In this document: piece after piece, positions 1-9,593 of the stretch
Position numbering within the stretch: position 1 is the first letter of the stretch
How the letters are laid out: every line of letters starts with the position of its first letter
Source of the DNA: Komagataeibacter xylinus
GTDB lineage: Bacteria; Pseudomonadota; Alphaproteobacteria; Acetobacterales; Acetobacteraceae
Direction: 5' to 3'
NCBI RefSeq assembly: GCF_031081985.1
Contig: NZ_JARWSK010000001.1
Span: 186,001 to 250,000 of the forward strand
DNA: 64,000 nucleotides
Notes under the pieces: model-generated
What the model was told of the DNA's origin: nothing
What the model saw: only the letters and a program-made list of their open reading frames with translations
Database searches by the model: none
Translations under genes and position numbers: made by a program

Positions 1-2
1 CC

Positions 3-533
3 GGCGTGCTGCATACGGCGCAGGGCGCATCGCTTTTCGTGCAGATGGCGGGGGTGGGGTTTGATGCCCATGTGGTCCAGACCGTCTCGCCACGGCTGAA
101 AAAGGCGGTGGGCCGCGCGGCCTATGTGGTGTCCGTGCTGCGGGCGCTGTGGCGCTACCGCTACCCCGCGCTGCGCGTGGAGGTGGATGGCGTTGTGCAT
201 GAAGCTTCATCGGCCATCATCTCCAAAGGTGCGCTGTATGCGGGCCAGCATGTGCTCGCACCCGTTTCCATGCAGGCGGAGAAGGCGTTCTCCGTCGTGC
301 TGTTTGGCAGCGCCGGGCCGTGGGCGACCCTGCGCTACGGGCTGGCCCTGCTGCGCGGCACGCTGCCCCGCCAGAAGGATGTGACGGTGCTGCGGGCCAC
401 CACCGTCGCCATCCCCGCCCCCACCGGGCTACCCGTGCAGAGCGATGGCGACGCGCATGGCCAGACCGCCATACGCGCGGAGATCAGTGACCAGCCCATC
501 CGCGTCGCCATTTGTCCGCGCGCGGCAAGATAG
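3..533 (+). CDS. Diacylglycerol/lipid kinase family protein, C-terminal part
   Basis: The frame is open from the window edge, so the N-terminal catalytic part is outside. The visible 176 residues resemble the C-terminal beta-rich domain of the diacylglycerol kinase/YegS/BmrU family: an early GVGFDA motif, a segment reading EVDGVVHEASSAIIS, and a terminal stretch QSDGDAHGQ similar to the conserved Q-x-DGE region of the family. These enzymes phosphorylate diacylglycerol or other lipids at the inner membrane. The assignment rests on family pattern only; the nucleotide-binding half cannot be seen. Confidence 0.72.
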   Translation, partial: GVLHTAQGASLFVQMAGVGFDAHVVQTVSPRLKKAVGRAAYVVSVLRALWRYRYPALRVEVDGVVHEASSAIISKGALYAGQHVLAPVSMQAEKAFSVVLFGSAGPWATLRYGLALLRGTLPRQKDVTVLRATTVAIPAPTGLPVQSDGDAHGQTAIRAEISDQPIRVAICPRAAR

Positions 534-582
534 GAAAATCCCTCCCCAAACCGGGCCATGGCGTGATAGGTTTCCGCCCGCC

Positions 583-1485
583 ATGACAACCCATATGATG
601 ATCGAGCTGATCGCTGTCCTGACGGCCGTGCGGGGGGATGTTCCCCAGGTCATGACCATCGACCACGGGCGGCAGTTGCCTTCCGGCCCGCTGGAAAGCA
701 CGCATCGCTCGCTGCAGGCGGGCGTCAGGGCATGGGTCGAGCGCCAGACCGGCCACCCCATCGGGCATGTCGAGCAACTCTACACCTTTGCCGATCATGA
801 TCGCATCCTTGCCACCACGCAGGGGCGGATGATCGCCATCTCCTATCTCGCCCTCACGCGCAGCCACGCGGGCGAGACGGGGTGGCGCGACTGGTACGAC
901 TACTTCCCGTGGGAGAACTGCAAGAGCGACGAGGGCCGCGCCAGCCTGGCCCTGATCGAGCGCCTGCTGTGCCATTGGGTTGCGGGCATGGGCCATGCGG
1001 CCGAGCGCGTGCGGCAGTGGCAGCGCTGTGTCAGCCTGTTCGCCATTGGCGACATGGTGGCCTGGAATGACGAACTGGTGCTCCAGCGCTATGAACTGCT
1101 GTATGAGGCGGGACTGGTGGCCGAGGCAGGCTGCCCGCCCGATCGCGCCGTGCCGGGGCAGTCCATGCACCATGACCACCGTCGCATTCTGGCAACGGCC
1201 ATGGCGCGGTTGCGTGCAAGAATACGTTATCGTCCGGTCGTGTTTGAACTGATGCCGGAGGCTTTCACCCTGCTTCAGCTCCAGCGCGTGATGGAAAGCC
1301 TGTCGGGCGTGCATGTGCACAAGCAGAATTTCCGCCGCCTGATCATGCAGCAGCAACTGGTTGAAGAAACGGGCGAAATCGAGGAACGTACCGGCGGCCG
1401 TCCGGCCCGCCTGTTCCGCTTCTGTGGCGAGGTGCGGCAGGCGCGGCAGTTCGTTGGCACCAAGATTCCGCTGGTGCAGCCCTGA
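583..1485 (+). CDS. nadQ: NadQ-type NUDIX/winged-helix regulator of NAD biosynthesis
   Basis: A 300-residue protein with a NUDIX-like N-terminal domain (about residues 1-190; sequences such as PSGPLESTHRSLQAGVRAWV and VEQLYTFADHDR) followed by a C-terminal winged-helix segment (about 215-295; FTLLQLQRVMESLSGVHVHK, then QQQLVEETGEIEERTGGRPA). This resembles the NrtR/NadQ architecture, and NadQ is the predicted repressor of de novo NAD synthesis in alphaproteobacteria. It lies immediately upstream of nadABC in the same direction, with a palindrome in the gap. ATG 583 was chosen because homology starts there; the longer frame back to 445 overlaps the preceding gene. An AGG lies weakly upstream, so the start is moderately sure. 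The function is inferred from family and context. Confidence 0.78.
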   Translation: MTTHMMIELIAVLTAVRGDVPQVMTIDHGRQLPSGPLESTHRSLQAGVRAWVERQTGHPIGHVEQLYTFADHDRILATTQGRMIAISYLALTRSHAGETGWRDWYDYFPWENCKSDEGRASLALIERLLCHWVAGMGHAAERVRQWQRCVSLFAIGDMVAWNDELVLQRYELLYEAGLVAEAGCPPDRAVPGQSMHHDHRRILATAMARLRARIRYRPVVFELMPEAFTLLQLQRVMESLSGVHVHKQNFRRLIMQQQLVEETGEIEERTGGRPARLFRFCGEVRQARQFVGTKIPLVQP

Positions 1486-1572
1486 GCGGGCAAAGCACAC
1501 CTCACGAAAATCCTGATTGACAAGCGGGCTGTTTCCCTCTGGAAGTGTGGGGCCGGTCCCTGCGGCCTGACT

Positions 1573-1591
1573 TATACTCAATATGAGCATA
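1573..1591 (+). promoter_or_regulatory. Candidate NadQ operator upstream of nadA
   Basis: The 19-base inverted repeat TATACTCA-ATA-TGAGCATA has arms matching at 7 of 8 positions. It lies 33-51 bases before the nadA ATG at 1625 and between nadQ and its presumed targets. It resembles the TACTCA...TGAGTA palindromes reported for NadQ in alphaproteobacteria. Binding is inferred. Confidence 0.65.
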
Positions 1592-1624
1592 AATGGCATG
1601 CGGGAATGGGAAGGGAGAACAGGC

Positions 1625-2605
1625 ATGAACCAGATTGCGCCACGTGGCAAAACGGACGGGCTGTATGACCGGGTGCGTCATCTGGTCCCCGAAATGGAAT
1701 GGGAGACCTTTGTCGAGGATATCCGCGCGATCGAGACCCTCAAGCGCGAGCGCAACGCCGTCATTCTGGCGCATAACTACCAGACGCCGGAAATCTTCCA
1801 TTGCGTGTCCGACATCCGTGGCGACAGCCTCGCCCTTGCGCGTGAGGCGCAGAATACGGATGCCGACGTGATCGTGATGGCGGGCGTGCATTTCATGGCC
1901 GAGACCGCCAAGATGCTCAACCCGCACAGCACCGTGCTGATCCCTGACCTCAAGGCAGGCTGCTCGCTGGCCGATTCCATCACGGGGGCCGATGTGCGCC
2001 TCCTGCGCCAGCGCTACCCCGGCGTGCCGGTCGTGACCTATGTGAACACCTCCGCCGAGGTGAAGGCCGAGAGCGATATCTGCTGCACCTCGGGCAACGC
2101 GAAGCGCGTGGTGGAGAGCCTGGGCACGGACCGGGTCATCATGATCCCCGATGAATACCTTGCCCGCAACATCGAGGCCGAGACCGGCATCAAGATGATC
2201 ACCTGGGCGGGCCACTGCGAGGTGCATGAGCGCTTTACGCCCGGCGAGATCGAGCGCATGCGCGCCGACCATCCCGGCCTCGTGGTGCTCGCCCACCCCG
2301 AATGCCCGCCCGAGGTCGTGGCGGTATCGGATTTCAGCGGTTCCACCGCCATGATGGATGATTACGTGCGCGACCATAAGGGCGGCCGCATCCTGCTCGT
2401 GACCGAGTGCTCCATGAGCGACAACCTGGCCGTGCGCTACCCGCAGACCGAGTTCATCCGCCCGTGCAACATGTGCCCGCACATGAAGCGCATCACGCTG
2501 GCCAATATCCGCCAGTCGCTCGAAAACATGACGCATGAGGTCACGCTCGACCCGGCAATGGCCAGCCGTGGCCGTCGTGCCGTCGAGCGCATGCTGGCGA
2601 TATGA
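1625..2605 (+). CDS. nadA: Quinolinate synthase A
   Basis: NadA condenses iminoaspartate with dihydroxyacetone phosphate to quinolinate using a [4Fe-4S] cluster; it acts in the cytosol on the product of NadB. The 326-residue length is normal for the family. Cluster-ligand positions are visible: Cys113 (KAGCSLAD), Cys227 (HPECPPEV) and the CNMCPHMKR motif at 281-284. Other family signatures are ILAHNYQ near the start and [11 protein letters not shown] 1625 has GGGAG eight bases upstream; an earlier in-frame ATG at 1583 lies inside the candidate operator and has no comparable Shine-Dalgarno sequence. Its stop overlaps the nadB start by four bases (ATGA), so the two are translationally coupled. 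Confidence 0.96.
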   Translation: MNQIAPRGKTDGLYDRVRHLVPEMEWETFVEDIRAIETLKRERNAVILAHNYQTPEIFHCVSDIRGDSLALAREAQNTDADVIVMAGVHFMAETAKMLNPHSTVLIPDLKAGCSLADSITGADVRLLRQRYPGVPVVTYVNTSAEVKAESDICCTSGNAKRVVESLGTDRVIMIPDEYLARNIEAETGIKMITWAGHCEVHERFTPGEIERMRADHPGLVVLAHPECPPEVVAVSDFSGSTAMMDDYVRDHKGGRILLVTECSMSDNLAVRYPQTEFIRPCNMCPHMKRITLANIRQSLENMTHEVTLDPAMASRGRRAVERMLAI

Positions 2606-4140
2606 CCGCCCGCCCGGCCCTGCCGTCACTCGTGGGGCAGCCGCTCATCGTGGGGGCGGGGCTGGCGGGGGTCATGACCGCGCTCTCCACTAAGCGGCCC
2701 TGCGTGCTGCTATGCGCGGGCCGGCTGGATGAAATACGCCCCCCCCACGCCGCAAGCTGGCTGGCGCAGGGTGGCCTGGCTGCCGCCGTGGGCGCGGATG
2801 ACACCCCCGCCCTGCACGCGGCCGACACGTTGGCGGCAGGGGCGGGGCTATGCGACCCCGAAATCGTGACGCGGGTGACCGATGATGGCCCCGCCGTAGT
2901 CGAGCGCCTTGCAGCCCTCGGCGTGGCATGGGACCGCAACCCCGATGGCAGCCTGCAACGCGGGCTTGAGGCCGCGCATGCGCGCCGCCGCATCGTGCAT
3001 GCGGGCGAGGACGCGACGGGGGCCGCCATCATGCGCGCGCTCGCCGCCCGCGTGCGGCGCACCCCGCGCATTACGGTCATCGAGCATGCCCATGCGCGTG
3101 ATCTGGTGCTGCATGATGGCGCGGTAGCGGGGCTGCAGGCCGTCATTGCAGGCGCGCAGGTGACCATGCCCGCCACCGCCATCGTGCTGGCCACGGGCGG
3201 CGTGGGCGGCCTGTTTGCCGATACCACCAACCCGGCAGGGGCCACGGGCGGCGGGCTTGCCATTGCCGCGCGCGCGGGCGCCGTGCTGGGCAACATGGAA
3301 TTCGTGCAGTTTCACCCCACCGCGCTTTCCGCCGGGGAGGATGGGCAGCGCCTGTGCCTTGTCAGCGAGGCCGTGCGGGGCGAGGGCGCCACGCTGGTTG
3401 ATGAAACCGGCGCCCGCTTTACTGAGGAACTTGCCACGCGTGATGCCGTATCGCGTGCGGTGTGGCGGCACATGATGGCGGGGCACACGGTCTATCTTGA
3501 TGCCCGCAAGGCCATTGGCGCTGCCTTCACGCAGCATTTTCCCGCCATTTCGGCGCTGTGCGCGGCGCATGGCATTGATCCGCTCACGCAGCCCATCCCC
3601 GTGCGGCCCGCAGCACACTACCATATGGGCGGCGTGGTGGTTGACCATGCCGGGCGCACCGACGTGCCGGGCCTGTGGGCTGCGGGCGAGGTCGCCTGCA
3701 CCGGCCTGCACGGGGCCAACCGCCTGGCCAGCAATTCCCTGCTTGAAGCCGTGTCGTTCGGCACATGGATCGGGCAGGCGCTTGATGGCCATGACCGCCC
3801 GGTCCGGCCCGTGGCCAGCGTGAAGGCCGATGCGCCCGCCTGGGCGCCCCCGCCGGTAGGCATGCGGCGGCTCATGAGCCGGTATGCCGGTGTCATCCGC
3901 AGCGGGGCGGAGCTTGAGGCCGGGCTGGCGCAGGTGCTGGCCCAGCCTGAAAGCGATGCCCGGCTGGTCTGTGCCGCCATCATGCATGCCGCCCTGATGC
4001 GCACGGAAAGCCGGGGCGGGCATTTTCGCAGCGATTATCCGCACGCAGCGCCCACGGCCCATGCCTCGCGGCTGACACTGGCAGATATTGCCCGCCTGAG
4101 CGCGCAGATGAACACGCCCCTGGCCACTACGCCCCCATGA
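2602..4140 (+). CDS. nadB: L-aspartate oxidase
   Basis: A flavoprotein oxidising L-aspartate to iminoaspartate, the first step of de novo NAD synthesis. It has 512 residues, slightly shorter than typical forms of about 530. The N-terminal dinucleotide fold [14 protein letters not shown] binds FAD. Family landmarks include [14 protein letters not shown], the substrate-region motif [11 protein letters not shown], and [15 protein letters not shown] with [16 protein letters not shown] in the succinate dehydrogenase/fumarate reductase-like core. The C-terminal helical domain ends with the usual [12 protein letters not shown] motif. It overlaps nadA and nadC by four bases each, forming a tight operon. 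Confidence 0.96.
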   Translation: MTARPALPSLVGQPLIVGAGLAGVMTALSTKRPCVLLCAGRLDEIRPPHAASWLAQGGLAAAVGADDTPALHAADTLAAGAGLCDPEIVTRVTDDGPAVVERLAALGVAWDRNPDGSLQRGLEAAHARRRIVHAGEDATGAAIMRALAARVRRTPRITVIEHAHARDLVLHDGAVAGLQAVIAGAQVTMPATAIVLATGGVGGLFADTTNPAGATGGGLAIAARAGAVLGNMEFVQFHPTALSAGEDGQRLCLVSEAVRGEGATLVDETGARFTEELATRDAVSRAVWRHMMAGHTVYLDARKAIGAAFTQHFPAISALCAAHGIDPLTQPIPVRPAAHYHMGGVVVDHAGRTDVPGLWAAGEVACTGLHGANRLASNSLLEAVSFGTWIGQALDGHDRPVRPVASVKADAPAWAPPPVGMRRLMSRYAGVIRSGAELEAGLAQVLAQPESDARLVCAAIMHAALMRTESRGGHFRSDYPHAAPTAHASRLTLADIARLSAQMNTPLATTPP

Positions 4141-5012
4141 AGGAAAGAAACGCCCCCATGCTCCATCCCTTGCCCGACATCATGCTCGAACCCCTCGTGC
4201 GCGCGGGCCTGCTCGAAGATCTGGGCCGCGCGGGCGATCTCACCACCGATGCCGTGATCGGGGAGGGCGATACGATTGTCCGCGCCGCCTTCGTGGCGCG
4301 GCAGGACGGCGTGATCGCGGGGCTGGACATGGCGCGCCTGTCCTTTGCCCTGATGGACCGGCGCATTACGTTTACCCCAAAGCTGCGCGATGGCGGCAGG
4401 GTCGGGCCGGGTGACGTGCTGGCCACGGTGGAAGGCCCGGCGCGCGGCATCCTGTCGGGCGAGCGGGTGGGGCTGAACTTCCTGTCGCATCTCAGCGGCA
4501 TCGCCACGGCCACGGCTGCGGTGGCTGACCTTGTGCGGCCTTACCGCGCCCGCATCACCTGCACGCGCAAGACCATGCCCGGCCTGCGCGCCATCCAGAA
4601 ATACGCCGTGCGGGCAGGGGGCGGCAGCAACCACCGCTTTGGCCTTGATGATGCGATCCTGATCAAGGACAACCACCTCGCCTTTGCCGGTGGCGTCAGG
4701 CCGGCGGTCGAACGCGCGCGGGCGGCGGCGGGCCATCTGGTGCGCATCGAACTTGAGGTGGACACGCTGGATCAGTTGCGTGAAGGGCTTGAGGTTGGCG
4801 GCGTGGATGTATTCCTGCTCGACAACATGCCGCCCGATACGCTGCGCGAAGCCGTGAAACTGGTGGATGGCCGCGCCATAACCGAGGCCTCGGGCGGGAT
4901 TACGCCCGATACGGTCACCGCCGTGGCACAGGCCGGGGTGGATCTGATCTCGCTGGGATGGCTCACGCATACCGTGCGCGTCATGGATATCGGGCTGGAT
5001 TACCAGCCCTGA
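4137..5012 (+). CDS. nadC: Nicotinate-nucleotide pyrophosphorylase (quinolinate phosphoribosyltransferase)
   Basis: NadC converts quinolinate and PRPP to nicotinate mononucleotide, completing the three-step branch encoded here. It has 291 residues from ATG 4137, which overlaps the nadB stop. A second in-frame ATG at 4158 follows AAGGAAAG and matches where homologues usually begin (MLHPLPD), so it may be the true start. Active-site segments are clear: [36 protein letters not shown] and EASGGI. A 7-bp hairpin (4992-4998 with 5003-5009) sits at the very end of the gene but lacks a T-tract. Confidence 0.96.
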   Translation: MKERNAPMLHPLPDIMLEPLVRAGLLEDLGRAGDLTTDAVIGEGDTIVRAAFVARQDGVIAGLDMARLSFALMDRRITFTPKLRDGGRVGPGDVLATVEGPARGILSGERVGLNFLSHLSGIATATAAVADLVRPYRARITCTRKTMPGLRAIQKYAVRAGGGSNHRFGLDDAILIKDNHLAFAGGVRPAVERARAAAGHLVRIELEVDTLDQLREGLEVGGVDVFLLDNMPPDTLREAVKLVDGRAITEASGGITPDTVTAVAQAGVDLISLGWLTHTVRVMDIGLDYQP

Positions 5013-5053
5013 TCCTGTAGGAAGGAAGGGGTTTGTAACATAAGGAAACAACC

Positions 5054-5557
5054 ATGGCCCGTCTTTCCGCCCGATATTCGCACCGCCTTGCAGCCTTTGC
5101 GGTTGCAGGCGGCCTGATGGCCGCAGGCTTGGCCCATGCCCAGCCCGACATGCAGCAGCGCATGCAACGTGAGCAGCAGGACGCGCAGATACATATGCAG
5201 CGCGACCAGCAGCGCCAGCAGATGGACCAGCAGTTCCGCCAGCAGCAGATGCAGCTTGACCAGCAGCGCGAGCAGATGCGCATGCAGCGTGAGCAGCAGC
5301 GCCAGCAGATGGATCAGCAGTTCCGCCAGCAGGACATGCAGCTTGACCAGCAGGCCCGGCAGATGGGCAACCAGCCCGGCGGGCGTGAACAGATCGAGCG
5401 CCAGCGCGAGCAGATCCGCCAGCAGCGTGAACAGCAGGGCCAGCAGATGGACCAGCAGTTCCGCCAGCAGGAGGAACAGCTTGGCCAGCAGCGCCAGCAG
5501 ATGCAACAGCAACAGCAGCAGCAGATGCAGCAGTTCGGTCAGGGATGGGGCCGATAA
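5054..5557 (+). CDS. Exported glutamine-rich repeat protein, function unknown
   Basis: A 167-residue protein. Residues 1-28 form a Sec signal peptide with probable cleavage after AHA. The mature part is mostly Gln, Arg, Met, Glu and Asp, with three near-identical copies of QQ(R/G)QQMDQQFRQQ at residues 52-64, 81-93 and 127-139, and a poly-Gln end closing in FGQGWGR. It is likely helical or coiled-coil and periplasmic. The gene begins 41 bases after nadC, with GGAAAC just ahead of the ATG, so it may be read with the nad operon. No catalytic motif is seen. Similar Gln-rich exported proteins are often annotated hypothetical; repeat slippage could make it length-variable. Confidence 0.8.
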   Translation: MARLSARYSHRLAAFAVAGGLMAAGLAHAQPDMQQRMQREQQDAQIHMQRDQQRQQMDQQFRQQQMQLDQQREQMRMQREQQRQQMDQQFRQQDMQLDQQARQMGNQPGGREQIERQREQIRQQREQQGQQMDQQFRQQEEQLGQQRQQMQQQQQQQMQQFGQGWGR

Positions 5558-5615
5558 GCACCGCCCGGGCCGTGGCGTAGGGTCGGGTCTTTATCGCGGC
5601 ACTTCGCCCGCGCTT

Positions 5616-6518
5616 TTACCCAAGGGCGAAGATGTCGCGCATGTCCATGTTCGCCGCAATCTCCCATACCCGCACGGTCAATGCGGTGGGCAGGGACTGC
5701 GCCAGCCGCGCCAGCCCCACTTCCGGGGTTGCACATGGCCCCAGCGGGCGCACCTGCAGGCGGCCATGCCCCGTATGGGTGGGCAGGGCCGCAACAGGCA
5801 GGATGCTGGCCAGCCGCCCGGCCAGCAACTCGGCATACAGCACTTCGAGCGAGTTGGTTTCCATGACAATGGCAGGCGTTACGCCCGCCCCGCGAAAGGC
5901 CGCATCCACAATCTGCCGGGTGCGCATTTCCGTGCTGAGCAGGCACAGAGGCAGGTCGGCCAGCGTGTGCCACTCGCGCCGCCCTGCGGGCAGCACGAAC
6001 GGCTCGGCGGCCACGAGCACATGCTGCTCGGTATAGAGCGGCAGGGCTTCAAAGGGGCCATCGGCGGGGATCTGGTCAAGATAGACCAGCCCCAGGTCAA
6101 GCTGCTGCTGGCGCAGGCGGTGGATGGTATCGGCGCATGAGCCAAGGCGCACCTGCAGGTGCAGGCCGGGAATGGCGGTGCGGAAGCTTTCCAGCAGTAC
6201 GGGTGATGCCTGGAGCGCTGGCGGCATGACGCCAATCGACAGCGAGCCGCCTGCCACCGCCTGCGCGAAGGCGGCTTCCTGCCGCAGGCCATCAAGGGCT
6301 GCCAGTGTCTGGCGTGCCCAGTCGAGCACGCGCTGCCCCTCATCGGTCAGGCCATTGAAGCGGCGGGTGCGGCGAATGATGGTAATGCCCAGTTCGGTCT
6401 CGAGCTGGCGTATGGCCGAGGAGAGCGCAGGCTGCGACACGCCGCAGCTTTCCGCCGCGCGGGAGAAATGCCGGTAGCGATCAAGCGCTATGAGATAGGT
6501 CAACTGCCGCAGAAACAC
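5616..6518 (-). CDS. LysR-family transcriptional regulator
   Basis: A 300-residue regulator with the winged helix-turn-helix at residues 1-60 (RQLTYLIALDRYRHFSRAAE, then SQPALSSAIRQLETELG) and a LysR substrate-binding domain after about residue 90. The start is GTG at 6518. It is transcribed away from a GabD-like dehydrogenase gene whose ATG lies 306 bases off, the usual LysR arrangement for a regulator and its target. Control of that neighbour is therefore plausible but not shown; the inducer is unknown. Confidence 0.9.
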   Translation of the reverse strand: MFLRQLTYLIALDRYRHFSRAAESCGVSQPALSSAIRQLETELGITIIRRTRRFNGLTDEGQRVLDWARQTLAALDGLRQEAAFAQAVAGGSLSIGVMPPALQASPVLLESFRTAIPGLHLQVRLGSCADTIHRLRQQQLDLGLVYLDQIPADGPFEALPLYTEQHVLVAAEPFVLPAGRREWHTLADLPLCLLSTEMRTRQIVDAAFRGAGVTPAIVMETNSLEVLYAELLAGRLASILPVAALPTHTGHGRLQVRPLGPCATPEVGLARLAQSLPTALTVRVWEIAANMDMRDIFALG

Positions 6519-6824
6519 GCCACATCCATCCTGATAAAAACGGCCTCATACCTATCTGACAATGGCATGGCGCACCACTGCCCGCGTTCATGCGCCCTGT
6601 GCACCGGCATGCGGGTGGCTGGCGGAAAGGGTATTCTTGGGCCGCATGGCACGGCTGTTATGGCGGCATGCTCGCCATGATCCGCGCCCGTGCAGGCGAA
6701 ACGGGGGTGCAGCCACAGGTTGCGCCACGTTCCGGCCTCATGCGGCATTGACGACATCGGATATGATCCTTGATGAAGGCATAAGCATTACTCAATCCGT
6801 CCCCGCGTCCGATCGGAGCCTGAC
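6519..6824. other. Divergent intergenic region, lysR / gabD
   Basis: This 306-base gap must hold the promoters of both divergent genes. A GGAG Shine-Dalgarno sequence lies just before the gabD ATG. No strong palindrome, RNA gene or extra coding frame could be supported by eye. Confidence 0.5.
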
Positions 6825-8294
6825 ATGACCGTGCCTCTCGCCAATACATCGCTTTTTCGCAAGGATGCGTTCATCCATGGCGAATGGACGCCTGCTGCAA
6901 ATGGCGCGCGCCGGGCCGTGCACAACCCGGCCACCGGCGCGGAAGTGGCGGAAGTGGCGGAATGCGGGGCGGCTGATGTGGCGCGCGCCATTGAGGCGGC
7001 CGTGGCGGCGCAGGCACAGTGGCGCAACCGCACCGGCGCCCAGCGGCAGGTGATCCTGGCGCGCTGGCATGATCTGGTCATGGATAACCTTGATGACCTC
7101 GCCACGCTGATCGTGACCGAGCAGGGCAAGCCCCGCGCGGAAGCGGCAGGCGAGATCCGTTACGCCGCAAGCTTCCTGCTATGGTTTGCAGCCGAGGCCA
7201 TGCGCGGCTACGGCGATGTGATCCCCCCCACCAACCCCGCCACCCGGCTGAGCGTGATCCGCCAGCCCGTGGGGGTGTGTGCCGCCATCACGCCGTGGAA
7301 TTTTCCTGCCGCCATGATCACCCGCAAGGCCGCCCCCGCTCTTGCGGCGGGTTGCGCCATGATCATCAAGCCATCGGAACTGACCCCGCTCACCGCGCTT
7401 GCGCTGGCCGAACTTGCCCATCAGGCAGGCGTGCCCGCGGGGCTGGTGCAGGTGCTGCCCGGCGATGGCGTGCGGCTGGGCAAGGCGCTGTGCGCAAGCC
7501 CCGCCATCCGCAAGCTGTCCTTTACCGGCTCGACGCAGGTGGGGCGCATTCTCATGGCGCAGTCGGCCCCCACGCTCAAGCGCCTGTCGCTTGAACTGGG
7601 CGGCAATGCGCCCTTCATCGTGTTCGAGGATGCCCATATCGAACAGGCCATCAAAAGCGCCATTGCCGCCAAGTTCCGCAACGCTGGCCAGACCTGCGTG
7701 TGTGCCAACCGCTTTCTGGTCCATGACAGCATCTATGATGATTTCGCCACCCGCTTCGCCCGCGTGGTGGAAAAGCTGCATGTGGGGCCGGGCAACGCGC
7801 CCAATTCCGCCATCGGCCCGCTGATCAGTGCTGGCGCGCGCGACAAGGTGGAAACCCTCGTGCGTGATGCCGTGACCAGGGGCGCGGGCGTGTTGTGTGG
7901 CGGCACGCGCGACAGGGCGGGCGCGCTGTTCTATCGCCCCACCGTGCTGCGCGATGTCACACCCGCCATGCGCATTGCCCATGAGGAAACCTTCGGCCCC
8001 GTGGCCCCGCTCATGCGCTTTGGCACCGAGGCGGAAGCCGTCGCCATGGCCAATGACACGGAATATGGCCTTGCCGCCTATTTCTTCACCCGCGACCACG
8101 CCCGCGCCTGCCGCGTGGCCGAAGCGCTGGAATACGGCATGGTGGGCCATAATACCGGCCTGATCTCCAACGAGGTCGCCCCGTTTGGCGGCATCAAGCA
8201 GTCGGGCATGGGGCGCGAGGGGTCGCGTTATGGCATGGATGAATACATGGAGATGAAATACGTCTGCACCGATATCACCGACCCTGGTGCCTGA
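6825..8294 (+). CDS. gabD: NAD(P)-dependent succinate-semialdehyde dehydrogenase-like enzyme
   Basis: An aldehyde dehydrogenase superfamily protein of 489 residues. Catalytic Cys291 is in NAGQTCVCANRF, the general-base glutamate is in LELGGNAPF, and the cofactor loop is FTGSTQVGRILM. The C-terminal run GHNTGLISNEVAPFGGIKQS with GREGSRYG is typical of GabD-type succinate-semialdehyde dehydrogenases, which feed GABA or 4-hydroxybutyrate carbon into the TCA cycle as succinate. Substrate choice is inferred from family similarity. It stands alone, divergent from a LysR gene; no GABA transaminase is in the window. Confidence 0.85.
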   Translation: MTVPLANTSLFRKDAFIHGEWTPAANGARRAVHNPATGAEVAEVAECGAADVARAIEAAVAAQAQWRNRTGAQRQVILARWHDLVMDNLDDLATLIVTEQGKPRAEAAGEIRYAASFLLWFAAEAMRGYGDVIPPTNPATRLSVIRQPVGVCAAITPWNFPAAMITRKAAPALAAGCAMIIKPSELTPLTALALAELAHQAGVPAGLVQVLPGDGVRLGKALCASPAIRKLSFTGSTQVGRILMAQSAPTLKRLSLELGGNAPFIVFEDAHIEQAIKSAIAAKFRNAGQTCVCANRFLVHDSIYDDFATRFARVVEKLHVGPGNAPNSAIGPLISAGARDKVETLVRDAVTRGAGVLCGGTRDRAGALFYRPTVLRDVTPAMRIAHEETFGPVAPLMRFGTEAEAVAMANDTEYGLAAYFFTRDHARACRVAEALEYGMVGHNTGLISNEVAPFGGIKQSGMGREGSRYGMDEYMEMKYVCTDITDPGA

Positions 8295-8333
8295 TTACAT
8301 TTACATCCGCTTTCAATGGAGTACGATGGTGGC

Positions 8334-9593
8334 ATGAACGAATTCCGCTTTCTTCATGCCGCCGACCTGCATCTCGACAGCCCGCTACGCGGCCTGGGTG
8401 CGCGGTCGGATGACTATGCCCGCCTGATTGCCGATGCCTCGCGCCGGGCCTTTACGGACATGATCGACCTTGCCATCAGCAGTAAATGCCGCTTCGTGGT
8501 ACTGGCGGGAGATGTGTTTGATGGTGACCTGCGTGATGCGCAGTGCGGGCTGTTTTTTGTCAACGGCATGGCGCGGCTGAAGCAGGCGGGCATCCGCGTG
8601 TTCATGATCCTGGGCAACCATGATGCCGAGAACCGCTTTGTCCGCCACCTGCACGTCACCAACAACGTGCACCTGTTCGATACCCGCAAGGCCGAAACAC
8701 AGGTAATGGACGACCTTGGCGTGGCCGTGCATGGCCGTAGTTTCGGTCGCCGCGACGTGACCGACAATATTGCCCGGCACTATCCGCCCCCGGTGCCCGG
8801 CCTGTTCAATATCGGCATCCTGCACACCGCCTGCCAGGGGCGCGAGGGGCATGAGCCTTACGCGCCCTGCACGGTCGAACAACTGGTCAATCATGGCTAC
8901 CAGTACTGGGCGCTGGGCCATGTGCACACCCGCGAGATCCTGCATCGCGACCCCTATGTGGTCTATGCGGGCAACCTGCAGGGCCGCCACGCGCGTGAGA
9001 CGGGGCCGAAGGGGGCCTCGCTGGTGAGCGTGCGCGCGGGTGCTGTGGTGGATGTGGCCCATCAGGTGCTTGACGTGGTGCGCTGGGCCAGCGTGCGGGT
9101 TGACCTGTCCACCGCCACCACGCGGGGGGCGATGAGTGGCCTGATCCGCCATGCGGTCGAGGGCGTGGTGCGCGAGGCGGATGGCCGCCCCATCGCCCTG
9201 CGGCTGGAACTGGCGGGGGCAACCGGGCTGCATGCCGAACTGATCCGCAATGCCCGTGACCTGACGCTTGAAGTCGAGACCGTTCTGGCCAGCATCTCCG
9301 ATGAGATCTGGCTCGAACGCCTCAAGGTCCACACCCACGCGCCCACCCGCGCGCCCGTGCTCGATACTTCAACCGGCGGGCGCATTGCCGCCGATATCCG
9401 CGCCAGCGCAACACCGGAGGCCCTGCGTGCGGAACTCGATGCCATCCTCACCGCCGTGATCGACCGCATGCCCGCCCATACCCGCACCGAGGCCCTGCGC
9501 GCGGGGCTTGCAGCCGACATACCCGCCCGCGCGGTGGACCTTGCCCTGTCATTGGTGGAAAACCCAGAAGAAAGCCGCGATGCACATTCGTAA
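8334..9593 (+). CDS. yhaO: YhaO/SbcD-like metallophosphoesterase (DNA repair exonuclease)
   Basis: About 419 residues. It carries the calcineurin-like phosphoesterase motifs of Mre11/SbcD nucleases: DLHLDSPLRGL at residues 11-21, LAGDVFDGD, LGNHDAENRF and GHVHTREIL, which bind two metal ions. The region after about residue 270 is the family's C-terminal capping part. ATG 8334 places the first motif near the N terminus; an in-frame ATG at 8316 is less likely. The stop overlaps the start of the following large ATPase gene by 14 bases, so the two proteins are probably co-produced as a complex. In Bacillus the same order is called yhaO-yhaN. Confidence 0.9.
   Translation: MNEFRFLHAADLHLDSPLRGLGARSDDYARLIADASRRAFTDMIDLAISSKCRFVVLAGDVFDGDLRDAQCGLFFVNGMARLKQAGIRVFMILGNHDAENRFVRHLHVTNNVHLFDTRKAETQVMDDLGVAVHGRSFGRRDVTDNIARHYPPPVPGLFNIGILHTACQGREGHEPYAPCTVEQLVNHGYQYWALGHVHTREILHRDPYVVYAGNLQGRHARETGPKGASLVSVRAGAVVDVAHQVLDVVRWASVRVDLSTATTRGAMSGLIRHAVEGVVREADGRPIALRLELAGATGLHAELIRNARDLTLEVETVLASISDEIWLERLKVHTHAPTRAPVLDTSTGGRIAADIRASATPEALRAELDAILTAVIDRMPAHTRTEALRAGLAADIPARAVDLALSLVENPEESRDAHS

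Noticed and set aside
4992-5009. Terminator at the end of nadC
   Set aside because: The GGGCTGG/CCAGCCC hairpin lies inside the coding end and is not followed by a T-run.
5000-5512. Leucine-rich frames on the minus strand opposite the glutamine-rich gene
   Set aside because: They are complements of CAG/CAC-type repeats in the plus-strand gene, which itself has a signal peptide and ribosome site.
4035-5561. Long 508-codon minus-strand frame across nadC and the Gln-rich gene
   Set aside because: It overlaps the certain nadC gene completely and its translation is low-complexity Ala/Gly/Pro typical of antisense frames in GC-rich DNA.
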